This document shows positions 24,613-33,416 of a DNA stretch of 36,940 bases, piece by piece (the stretch's first letter is position 1; each line of letters opens with the position of its first letter). The DNA lies in assembly GCA_037176905.1 (NCBI GenBank), contig JBBBWG010003559.1:22942-59881 (forward strand). Reading direction: 5' to 3'. The position numbers and the translations under genes are program-made. This stretch comes from Azolla pinnata. Its lineage: Eukaryota > Streptophyta > Polypodiopsida > Salviniales > Salviniaceae. The notes under the pieces are model-generated. The model had not been told where the DNA came from, did no database searches, and was given only the letters and a program-made list of their open reading frames with translations.

Positions 24613-25670
24613 AATAGCGCCATTTTCATTATCCGTATGCTGACACCAACAAGCTTGGGGTTTTGGAAGCTATGAAGCTTTTGATTTGTGTGGGGTTCCC
24701 ATTGATTTGTNNNNNNNNNNNNNNNNNNNNNNNNNNNNNNNNNNNNNNNNNNNNNNNNNNNNNNNNNNNNNNNNNNNNNNNNNNNNNNNNNNNNNNNNNN
24801 NNNNNNNNNNGCATTACGCAGGAAATCATGCATATTCAAGCATTGCTAGTCTCCATTGATTTGTAGAGGGGAAACTATCGATGTTGGAATAGCGCCATTT
24901 TCATTATCGTATGCTGACACCAACAAGCTTGGGGTTTTGGAAGCTATGAAGCTTTTGATTTGTGTGGGGTTCCCATTGATTTGTACAGGGAAAAAGTCGA
25001 TGTTGGGCATTACGCAGGAAATCATGCATATTCAAGCATTGCTAGTCTCCATTGATTTGTAGAGGGGAAACTATCGATGTTGGGCATTATGCAGGATTCA
25101 TGCAAATTCAAGCATTGCTATATGAAGCTCTTGATTATTGTGGGAGTCTCCATAGGGGAAACTATCGATGTTGGGCATTATGCAGGATTCATGCGAATTC
25201 GAGCATTGCTATATGAATTCAGCTCTTGATTATTGTGGGAGTCTCCATTGATTTGTAGAGGGAAAAAAAAAAAACAAATCGATGTTGAGCATTATGCAGG
25301 ATTCATGCATATTCAAGCATTGCTAGTCTCCATTGATTTGTGGAGGGGAAAAAATCGATGTTGGGCATTATGCAAGATTCGATGCATATTCGAGCATTGC
25401 TATGTGAAGCTTTTGATTATTGCGGGAGTCTCCATTGATTTGTAGATGGGAAAAAAATCGATGTTGGGCATTATTGCAGGATTCATGCATAATCAAGCAT
25501 TGGTATATGAAGCTTTTTGAGTACTGTGGGAAGTCTCCATTGATTTGGTAGAGGGGAAAAAAATTGGATGTTGGGCATTATGCAGGGATTCACGCATAAT
25601 CGAGCATTGCTAATATGAAGCTTCTGATGGTGGGGGTGAGAAATCAATTGTTGGGCATTATGCATGAACC
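24613..25670. repeat. Irregular tandem array with GATGTTGGGCATTA core
   Basis: The core 'GATGTTG(G/A)GCATTA' followed by 'TGCAGGATTCATGC' and 'TCTCCATTGATTTGTAGAGG' recurs about every 75-115 bases (near 24999, 25076, 25166, 25281, 25357, 25461, 25567 and 25650). Units differ by insertions and A-run length. At the left end a longer unit carrying 'ACACCAACAAGCTTGGGG' is present twice (24613 and 24888), and the first copy is interrupted by the assembly gap. The array is non-coding. Confidence 0.85.
24711..24810. other. 100-N assembly gap
   Basis: Exactly 100 Ns, a conventional placeholder size. The sequence on both sides matches the next copy of the tandem unit: 24613-24710 equals 24888-24984 with one indel, and the right flank from 24811 equals the sequence from 25007. 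In that copy only 22 bases separate the two flanks, so the real missing sequence may be about 22 bases. Confidence 0.95.
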
Positions 25671-26490
25671 ACCAGATTATAAGATCAATGCTCGACTAAA
25701 CGAACGAGGAATTCCATCAAAGGGCGAAGCTTCTTCGCCATTTGCAGAGGAGAAATCCGGAGATTGAGGCAGTGCCCATCTGCGACGTATCGATCCTGAG
25801 GTGCGTACCGAAGAACAGAAGAACCGCGGCCCTGATCGATCGGTCGTCGACGTCTTTCGATTCTGGAACGTGTTTGTTCAAGAACCTTCTAGAACGTTCC
25901 GGAGCTTTCTAGAGCTTTCCAGGGAATAAGGTAGCAGCAGATCGCGGTACAGCGGAAATCTGAACCAGTGGACGGAGTTCTGTTCTGAGGTTTTCCTGTT
26001 CTTTTTCTTTTACTTTTTGTCCCCCTGATCATCGAATGGATGCCGGGCAATTAGCGGATTGATCGATCCGTGGTGGGGATGCAGCAGACAGCAGAATGCA
26101 GCGTCAGCATTGAGGATAGAGCTCACAAGCAACTTGCGGATTCGATATTTTCGGGCGCAAAAAGTGCCAAGCAGTAGTAGTGTTCGATCTTTCTGGAGGA
26201 AGGTGGCGGAGCAGATCGAGCATCGGAAACTGGAATCTGCTCGACGATCGGCAGCATATCTTGGCGGAAGATGAGCATCCGATTCTCCCCCAAAGAATCT
26301 TTGCGGGGATCGAACTGGCACACGAGCTGCGAAATCGGTAAGCTCCACTCTGCAGAGCGATGACGAGCGGGGAGATTCTGGAATCTCCGACGGGTGCCCC
26401 ACCCCATCGAGTGGGAGAATCAGGAAAGGGAAAAAACAGAAGATAAAGAAGAAGAACAACAAGAACAGGAAGCCCTCCATAGTAGCTGTC
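25671..26490. other. Non-coding region of raised GC around the HSE-like array
   Basis: Richer in GC than its surroundings. Open frames exist on both strands, including a 156-codon minus-strand frame at 26010-26480, but none shows family motifs and the longest is strongly Phe/Leu-biased at its start. I see no supported gene. Confidence 0.45.
25876..25920. promoter_or_regulatory. Nine-unit heat-shock-element-like array
   Basis: Nine consecutive pentamers alternate nTTCn and nGAAn in perfect 5-bp phase. Seven match the heat shock factor consensus exactly; the two at 25901-25905 and 25911-25915 read GAG instead of GAA. A further TTCTGGAAC pair lies just upstream at 25861-25869. Plant HSFs bind trimers of such units, so this could be a strong heat-responsive element. 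No heat shock gene is recognised nearby and the direction of any transcript is unclear. It could also be chance or part of an unseen mobile element. Confidence 0.5.
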
Positions 26491-27134
26491 CTAACCCTAC
26501 CGCCAACCCTAATCTTGACTCTGACCTAGCCCTAACCCTAAACACTAATCCCAGATCTAACCCTAATCTTGATTCTGACCCTGACCCTAACCCTAATCCC
26601 AGATCTAACCCGAATCTTGATTGTGACCCTGACCCAAACCCTAACCCTAATCTTCTTGATCCTAATCCCAACCCTAATCCTAACTCTAATGCCAACCTTG
26701 ACTCTAACCCTAACCCTAACCCTAACCCTAACCTTATATATATATATATATATCATTCTATAGAAGCCTAATCCTAACCCTAACCTTAGGTATATATATA
26801 TCATTCTACAGAAGCCCAACCCTAATCCAAACTCTAGCCCTCACCCTAACCCTAACCCTAACCCTAACCCTAACCTTAGGTATATATATATCATTCTACA
26901 GAAGCCCAACCCTAATCCAAACTCTAACCCTCATCCAAACCCTAACCCTAACCCTAACCCTATATATCATTCTACAGAAGCCCAACCCTAATCCTGACTC
27001 TAAACCTCACCTAAACCCTAAGCCTAAGCCGAACCCTAACCCTAACCCTAACCCTAACCCTAACCCTAACCCTAACCCTAAGCCTAACCCTAACCCTAAC
27101 CCTAACCCTAACCCTAACCCTAACCCTAACCCTA
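26491..27134. repeat. Degenerate CCCTAA (telomere-like) array with AT-rich spacer
   Basis: C-rich strand on plus. It begins with scattered CCTAAC/CCTAAT variants and ends with a near-perfect (CCCTAA)n block at about 27024-27134. The unit is six bases (vertebrate-like CCCTAA), not the seven-base CCCTAAA common in plants. A spacer TATATAT-CATTCTA(C/T)AGAA recurs at about 26734, 26790, 26880, 26960 and 27135, giving a higher-order structure. It is interstitial, not chromosome-terminal. Confidence 0.9.
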
Positions 27135-27170
27135 GGTGTATATATATATATATATATCATTCTACAGAAC

Positions 27171-27420
27171 TGCCCCTTTTCCTCTTCTCTGTCAGCATTC
27201 TCTCTCAGATCGCCATAGCTCGCGCAAGTCTCTGCTTCTCTGCAACCCCTGAGCTCGAATCGCTTGCTTCCCGCCTCCGATCTCTGCCCAGCTCCATCTA
27301 CGCTGCCAATTCCCTGCTCCTGTCAGAGGAATCCCCTCGATTTCCTGCTCGGGAAACCCTAATCTTGCCCCCTCCTCCCTTCGAAACCCTAATTCATCCG
27401 CCCTCCGATCCAAGCTCGCC
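27171..27420 (+). promoter_or_regulatory. Pyrimidine-rich leader with telo-box-like motifs
   Basis: CT-rich sequence directly between the CCCTAA array and the ATG at 27421, typical in composition of a plant 5' leader. Two AAACCCTAA-type telo-box motifs (about 27355-27363 and 27385-27392) are present. In plants such motifs are common near the start of growth-related genes; a role here is inference. Confidence 0.4.
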
Positions 27421-28020
27421 ATGGATATGCACCCCTCTGGCTTCTCCGGCTTCGTGGGCCCTGAAGGAGCCGGCGGAGCAGGAGGCGGCGGCCCAGGGTT
27501 CAACCATGTCGATCTCTCCACTCGCTTCAGAATCCTCCCCAACACAAGCTCCAGCGATGTCGTTCACTCCGCCCAAGACTCGCTCGCCCTGCGATCCTAT
27601 CTCCAGCCTCCGCATCTTCGGGCGTTTCCTCCATCTCCATCTCCATCTCCATCGCCGTCCTCTCCATCATCGTCATCGTCGTCATCATCATCACCATCTT
27701 CTTCTTCTTCTTCTTCTTCTTCTTCTTCTTCTTCTTCTTCTGTTTCCGCATCTTCGGCCATTGCTTCGTCCCCGCTTACTCTGCAGCAGCCTCTACGCCT
27801 ACGTGAAGAGATCAGCCTTGGAAGTGGTAATAAGAGCGGAAGCCCACGCCTTCCTTCAGTAGCTACTTCCTCGCCTCGCTATTTGTCGGCCTCAAAATCC
27901 ATGGTTTCTTCCCGGAATCTTGATCTATCGCCATCATCGCCATCGTCGACATCTCCGTCTTCTTCTCCTTCAGCTCGCATAGTGGCTCAGAAGCACGAAG
28001 CTCTCCTGGAAGAGATATGA
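27421..28020 (+). CDS. Serine-rich hypothetical protein
   Basis: 199 codons from an ATG in good context (GCCATGG) to TGA. The N-terminus is Gly-rich ('EGAGGAGGGGPGF'); then comes 'HVDLSTRFRILPNTSSSD', a Pro/Ser stretch and a long Ser run (about residues 71-107) encoded by TCT/TCA/TCG repeats, then a Ser/Pro/Arg-rich half ending 'AQKHEALLEEI'. GC is high compared with the flanks, fitting a genuine 5' coding exon. The TGA lies about 15 bases before a donor-like GAG|GTAAAT, so this may be the first exon of a longer gene broken by a late stop, or a complete small protein. I do not recognise the family. Confidence 0.5.
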   Translation: MDMHPSGFSGFVGPEGAGGAGGGGPGFNHVDLSTRFRILPNTSSSDVVHSAQDSLALRSYLQPPHLRAFPPSPSPSPSPSSPSSSSSSSSSPSSSSSSSSSSSSSSSVSASSAIASSPLTLQQPLRLREEISLGSGNKSGSPRLPSVATSSPRYLSASKSMVSSRNLDLSPSSPSSTSPSSSPSARIVAQKHEALLEEI

Positions 28021-28504
28021 TAGGAATTCCGAGGTAAATTTCTACTCTTTTGTTACCAGAACATAGGCATTTTGATGGACTTGAATCCGTCTATCTCAGC
28101 TAACCTTTCTTGATGTGTATGGGTGCCTCTACATCTGTGTGTATGTTTATGCCATCCCAAAGACATTGCTGAATGTGAAAGATGATTTCAGTCTAGAAGA
28201 AGGGAAGATCACTTAAAAATACTTGCTAAACGCTTGGAATCTTAGATTTGAAGAAAAAAAAAACATCAATTGCTGGGTTAAATCCTTAGAATGCTTAAAA
28301 TACGTTAAATCTGTTTGATATGTCAATCTTTTTTGAAATTGCAGCACTGAGATTTACGGTACTTGTTGAGTACTTTTGAGCTCTCTAAACTGTGCTGTTA
28401 TGAAGAGAATATACATGCTGTTTAACAAACTCTGGTGTGGACATTTGATTGTGCTAGCGGTATTTGTGGATGTGTCTGTAGAATTGTATGCATGGTCCGT
28501 GGGA

Positions 28505-28535
28505 TATGTATGTATGTATGTATGTATGCATGCAT
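28505..28535. repeat. (GTAT)n microsatellite
   Basis: Run of GTAT units ending in TGCATGCATG, inside low-complexity sequence. Confidence 0.85.
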
Positions 28536-29396
28536 GGTGTGTAGGATTGTATGCAATGGCACGCATGGTGTGATGATAGAATGCACATATAAATGCATGT
28601 TTGCTTTGATGCATCTATCTTTCTTTCTATGTTTTAGTTGTTCACTGTGTATGCACCTGTTCACATCAGATAATGTAGTCATGCTTTCTGCGGGTGTGCA
28701 TATTGGTTACGAGTTTCCCTCATCAAATTTGGAATCGTTTCATGTGGTTCCAAACATATGGCGTTGTGTCATCACAATACATTGGATGTTGCAAGTATTT
28801 TGTGTACATAGAATATATGTGTATAAGAAGCACATTGGAAGCGTGTGTATGCATGTGAGTGTCAGGTGTAGAAAATGCATCTGTATTCGTTTGTCTATGT
28901 GGTGCACACAAAATACATGCATCTATGTGTGTGCGTGTGAAGAAAATGCATACCTTCATGTGTGTATGTATGTAGAAAATGCAATGAATCTGTGTTTTGT
29001 ATTCGGTGTGGATGATCTTGTGGAATCTAATCCATGTCTTATGTTTCTTACTACAGGTACTTATTGGTGTGTTATGTTGATGAAGCTGTTCTTCAGGGAT
29101 GCAAAATTTGTAGATAGTCACTTGAAAGTCTGTTTTTTTCTTTCGTTTTCTGTTTTTCTTCTCTCCTAAGTGAAATTCAGTGCTAGTTTACCCTGGAGTT
29201 TCTTTCTTTTGGGATGATGGGAAAAAAGAGGTGATGCAGGACCTTGTATATGAGCCTAAATGCATCACTTTCTCTCGATCAAGTAAATGCACCACTTCCA
29301 TCTATCTGTACATAGCTTGTTTCTCTATTCTTGTATGAACTTTTTCAAAAGAAACTAAGAAAATGCAAACCTTTTCTATGTAGCTTTTCTTTATTT

Positions 29397-29420
29397 GTCT
29401 GTCTGTCTGTCTGTCTGTCT
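29397..29420. repeat. (GTCT)n microsatellite
   Basis: Six GTCT units followed by CTCTCTTG. Confidence 0.9.
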
Positions 29421-30765
29421 CTCTTGTTTCATTGGAACAGGGAAATGCATTATCTTATATGAATGTATTGAGCTTTTCATTGCTGGACTTGTATGCAGAG
29501 TTTATTGCTGATGAACCACGGGTTTCGTTGTGATCCTCTTTTCAGGGGCTTCATGCTTCAGATATGTCTTAGCAGTAAATCGTGCCATTATCCTGACATG
29601 CTTCTTAACTGGCCTTTTTAGGTTTGAGCTTCAGATTGCCCATGTTTGATGATGATAACATGGAAAGAGCTGTTTTAAAGGAAATGGGCACACTGTTTTC
29701 AAACTGAAGCCCTTTCTTGATTTCGGTAAGTCTATACTTAGAAAACAATTACTTGAAATGTTGCGATAAATCCTTACCCTGTCATAACCTGTAAAACCCA
29801 TTTGTTGGTTGCATCTGTGTTGATGTGGTCTAGTTGATTCAACCAACCCCTACCTTGTGTATGCCATCCATTGTAGAGTTTTGAAAGACCAAGTGTTTTC
29901 TTTAAGCTTGTCTGAGCTGAGTTGGTAAGAGCTTTTCCCATCCCATTGAAGAAGCGGGAGCTCTTCAAATGCCGATGTATATCGCCATTCCCAGCTTACC
30001 CGGACACTGTTGGTGTTCTCATTATATTGTTAATTCCACACATTCTTGGTTCATATCATATGTGTGTTGTCATAAGAAGAATAAAAGAAGGAAGAGATTT
30101 TTGCCTGATGCCCATCTTCCTTCCTTTCGATCACACGAATACATGCCTGTCTGGTCATGTTTCTTTCTTCTTGGGCCTTTTTTGCTGTATCCGTCGTAGA
30201 TCCCCTCGCACTTGCGAGGTTCTCAACCTTCATGACTAATGTGTTCATGATGTGGCTTTGTGTCAACATTCTCCATTACAGAGAAAGTCTCAGTTTTTGT
30301 AAGATATGTTTGAAAATGCTTTTCTGATGCAGCTGGGCCCATACCAAAGAGACTTGACTATTCATCATAAGCACTGGATTTGGGTGATGGAAGATCTGAC
30401 AGTTTCATGCTGCTGTTGGTTAGCATATGGGGTAAAGAAAAATCCTCCCCCAAAACACTTTTCTTTCTTTGATCTATGCATATATATAAGGATGCCAAAC
30501 ATGTGATCCTAACCAGGGAAGCAATCACAAGTAGCTGCTTTCTAAATGGAGATTAGTGCTGTTGGAATGATTCATTTCATTGCTTCAATCTGGTTTTTGG
30601 TTGCAAAAAATCTATCCCAGCAATCTTAATGATTGATTCATCCAAAATAGTGTCTCTTTCTACCTTGTCAATGTGGGGAATACTTGTCTTCAGGGTAATA
30701 TATATCCAAATCATCATCAAAAACTTACTTGGACAAAACCTTAAGAGCTCTGCTCCTGATTAGAG

Positions 30766-30872
30766 AACCTTGGTAATGGCTAGAATCACTCTCAATTGTT
30801 AGCAAAAACCTTGGTAATAGCCTTTGGTAATAGCTAGAATCACTCTCAATCGCTAGCAAAAACCTTGGATTA
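30766..30872. repeat. ~54-bp direct duplication
   Basis: TTGGTAAT(G/A)GCTAGAATCACTCTCAAT...TAGCAAAAACC occurs twice, with TAGAATCACT at 30781 and again at 30835. Confidence 0.8.
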
Positions 30873-31670
30873 AAAGTGTGAATCTGGTCTTGAAGCGGAT
30901 ATGGAGCCTCTTGTCGAACTTGAGGTGATTGCACTGATGCTACACGTCGAAGTTAAACCCCGATCAATAATATAGTGTATAAAATAGCAGAGATGATCTA
31001 TAAGCTAAATTCCTTGCTTTTCCAATCCAATCGATACAGCTTGAACCACGTCTCTAACCCTAAACCCCTGATAAGCCCTAAAACAGCGACAATGGCAAGC
31101 TTTTGCTAAACCTTTTGTGAATTTCATGACCTAACACCAAGCATCATCATGCTTGACCTTGTGAATGCAGTGGACAGCTCCAAATTAATCTTTGCGATAC
31201 AATCAGCTGAAGATTCTTTGAAGTACTCATCGAGATGTTGCATGCTGGATAGCAGGAAAGTAAGGTTTGGCTTTCACCACCACAATCGCTTCCTCCTCAC
31301 TAGAGATGCATTAGCTGAACCCTGCCCAACACAATCTTTCATACATGTCAACAGAAGAGTTGGGCAAAGTTACACTTGTTCCTCTACAAAATAAACCCGA
31401 CGAAAGAACTTCGCGTGCAGAAGAAGAAAGAAAAAGAACAATCTAGCATGCACGAAAATCGGCAGATCAGCACGAGTCTGTGCCTAGTTACTCGTCGGCT
31501 TCTGTTGCAGCTTGCAAATCCCTAAATCTCTGTCCCAAGTACATTGGTCAGTTGCTGCTTCACCTTTTTGCTGCAGTTTGCAAATTCCCCAAATCTCCTT
31601 CCCAAGTACATTGGTCATTTTTTGCAAACTTCGATCGATGCCCGACTAAGATTTTGCTCATTAGGAAGTT

Positions 31671-32120
31671 AATCAAGTCCTTTAATCATCTCTCTCGAGA
31701 TCACAAGCAATTTCCTCTAATCAAGTCCCTTAATCATCTCTCTTGAGATCACAAGCAATTTCCTCTAATCAAGTCCTTAACCATCTCTCTTGAGATCACA
31801 AGCAATTTCCTCTAATCAAGTCCTTAATCATCTCTCTTGAGATCACAAACAATTTCCTCTAATCAAGTCCTTAATCATCTCTCTTGAGATCACATGCAAT
31901 TTCCTCTACTCAAGTCCCTTAATCATCTCTCTAGAGATCACATGCAATTTCCTCTAATCAAGTCCCTTAATCATCTCTCTTGAGATCACATGCAATTTCC
32001 TCTAATCAAGTCCTTAATCATCTCTCTTGAGATCACAAGCAATTTCCTCTAATCATCTCTCTTGAGATCACAAGCAATTTCCTCTAACCAAGTCCTTCAT
32101 CATCTCTCTTGAGATCACAA
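31671..32120. repeat. Ten-unit 47/48-bp minisatellite
   Basis: Units start AATCAAGTCC at 31671, 31719, 31767, 31814, 31861, 31908, 31956 and 32004; a truncated unit starts at 32051 and a diverged last one at 32086. Each holds TTAATCATCTCTCTTGAGATCACA(A/T)GCAATTTCCTCT in order. Alternation between 47 and 48 bp comes from CCTT versus CCCTT. Copies are very similar, so the array is young. Confidence 0.95.
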
Positions 32121-32670
32121 GCTGATTCTCCTTGTCTCTCTACCACATGTGCATAGGAAAATGTGGTAGCTTCAGATGATCCTGAGAGCTCCAGCGATGC
32201 TCCAACAATCTGATGAACAACAAGCTCCTCCCCCTCGTCTTCTTCTTCTTCGGCATTCGGTTGCATCGAGCCTGATACAAAACCTGCAATTGTAAGTGTG
32301 ATTCTGCTCCTTCCTCCCCATGTCCAAGCCTAGGTTTGTTATCTTTTGTTGGAAAGCTTTGCATCAACATGAGGCGCTGTAGACAAGGAGGGCCTTCAGT
32401 GCGTTGGTGGATTCAGGTGGGGGATTTGAGACCTCGTGTTGCTGCTCCGAGTCCACATGTGCATGCAAGTTTTGCCTCGCCCCGGGCACATCGTCCAAAA
32501 AGATCCCTTCCTAAGCCATGCCGGAATGTGGTATATGCTGATCGATCTCCTGGTTATGGTGGGACCCTGTGCTTTGGCTTGGACACGGAATGAAAGGTAA
32601 CCCTAACCCTACCACGTTCATTTCGATCTTTCATATGTGGAGCCCGTTGTGGCGATGGTGATGGTGCCCA

Positions 32671-32711
32671 TGATGATGATGATGATGATGACGACGACGA
32701 CGACGACGACA
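32671..32711. repeat. (GAT)7(GAC)7 tract in decayed copy one
   Basis: Seven GAT units followed by seven GAC units, at the position equivalent to the poly-Asp tract of PPR-B. Confidence 0.85.
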
Positions 32712-32893
32712 GATTCAATGTCCAAAAGATCCCTTCCCAAGCCATGCCGGAATGTGCTATATGCTGATCGATCTCCTGGTATGCTGGGGACCCTGTACTT
32801 TGGCTTGGACACGGAATGAAAGGTAAGCCTAACCCTACCACTTTCATTTCGATCTTGAGAGAGTGTGGGGATCGAGGGGCGGTGGCGCAAGGG

Positions 32894-33110
32894 CAAGAAA
32901 TACATGCAGAGATCTGAATATGTGCAAGAAATACATGCAGAGATCTGTATATGTGCAAGAAATGCATGCAGAGATCTGAATATGTACAAGAAATACATGC
33001 AGAGATCTGTATATGTGCAAGAAATGCATGCAGAGATCTGAATATGTACAAGAAATACATGCAGAGATCTGTATATGTGCAAGAAATGCATGCAGAGATC
33101 TGTATATGTG
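32894..33110. repeat. Seven-unit 31-bp minisatellite derived from PPR coding DNA
   Basis: Units begin CAAGAAAT(A/G)CATGCAGAGATC at 32894, 32925, 32956, 32987, 33018, 33049 and 33080, all exactly 31 bp apart. The single-copy equivalent lies in PPR-B at about 33313-33343, where it encodes 'REIHAEICIC', the start of an L-motif. Because 31 is not a multiple of three, the frame rotates with each unit. GAA/GTA and GTG/GTA variants alternate, suggesting a two-unit step in its growth. Confidence 0.95.
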
Positions 33111-33235
33111 GAGCTCTTCGTAGCGATGGTGATGATGCCGACAACGACAACAACAGATTCAATGTCAAAAGATCCCTTCCAGCAACGCAGGAATGTGGTA
33201 TATGCTGATTAATCTCCTGGTATTGTGGACCCGGA

Positions 33236-33374
33236 ATGAAAGGTAAACCTAACCCCACCACTTTCATTTCGATCTTGAGAGAGTGTCGGGATCGCGGGGC
33301 GGTGGAGCAAGGCCGAGAAATACATGCGGAGATCTGTATATGCGGAGCTCTTCGTGGCGATGGTGATGGTGCCC

Positions 33375-33416
<42 letters not shown>

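Larger units (their letters stand above)
28021..31670. other. Long non-coding stretch with simple repeats
   Basis: No exon recognised. Contents seen: (GTAT)n at about 28505-28535; GTGTATGCA-rich low-complexity sequence to about 28980 that creates long but biased open frames on both strands; (GTCT)n at 29397-29420; and a ~54-bp duplication at 30766-30872. It may include introns or the 3' UTR of the serine-rich gene. Confidence 0.5.
32494..33235 (+). pseudogene. Two decayed tandem copies of the PPR-B 5' segment
   Basis: A segment starting AAAAGATCCCTTCC and running through GGAATGTG(G/C)TATATGCTGAT, a GGAATGAAAGGTAA motif, CCTAACCC(T/C)ACCAC(G/T)TTCATTTCGATC and a GAT/GAC tract occurs three times, starting near 32494, 32724 and 33167. 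The third leads into the intact PPR-B frame; the first two are broken. Traces such as 'RNVVYADRSPGYGGTLCFG' in copy one resemble PPR 'RNVVSWNALI.GYADRGYGG' with a deletion. Copy two also carries the 31-bp array. Confidence 0.75.

Noticed and set aside
26010..26480. 156-codon minus-strand frame near the HSE-like array
   Set aside because: Starts with a Phe/Leu run from a TTC/AAG-rich stretch; no motif and no supporting splice or leader structure.
26394..26819. Open frames on both strands across the CCCTAA region
   Set aside because: A six-base repeat gives open dipeptide frames (Pro-Asn, Leu-Thr, Arg-Val) automatically; pure low complexity.
28435..29169. 244-codon plus-strand frame rich in Cys, Met and Val
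   Set aside because: It is produced by TGTATG/GTGTGT low-complexity sequence, has an antisense twin and shows no domain.
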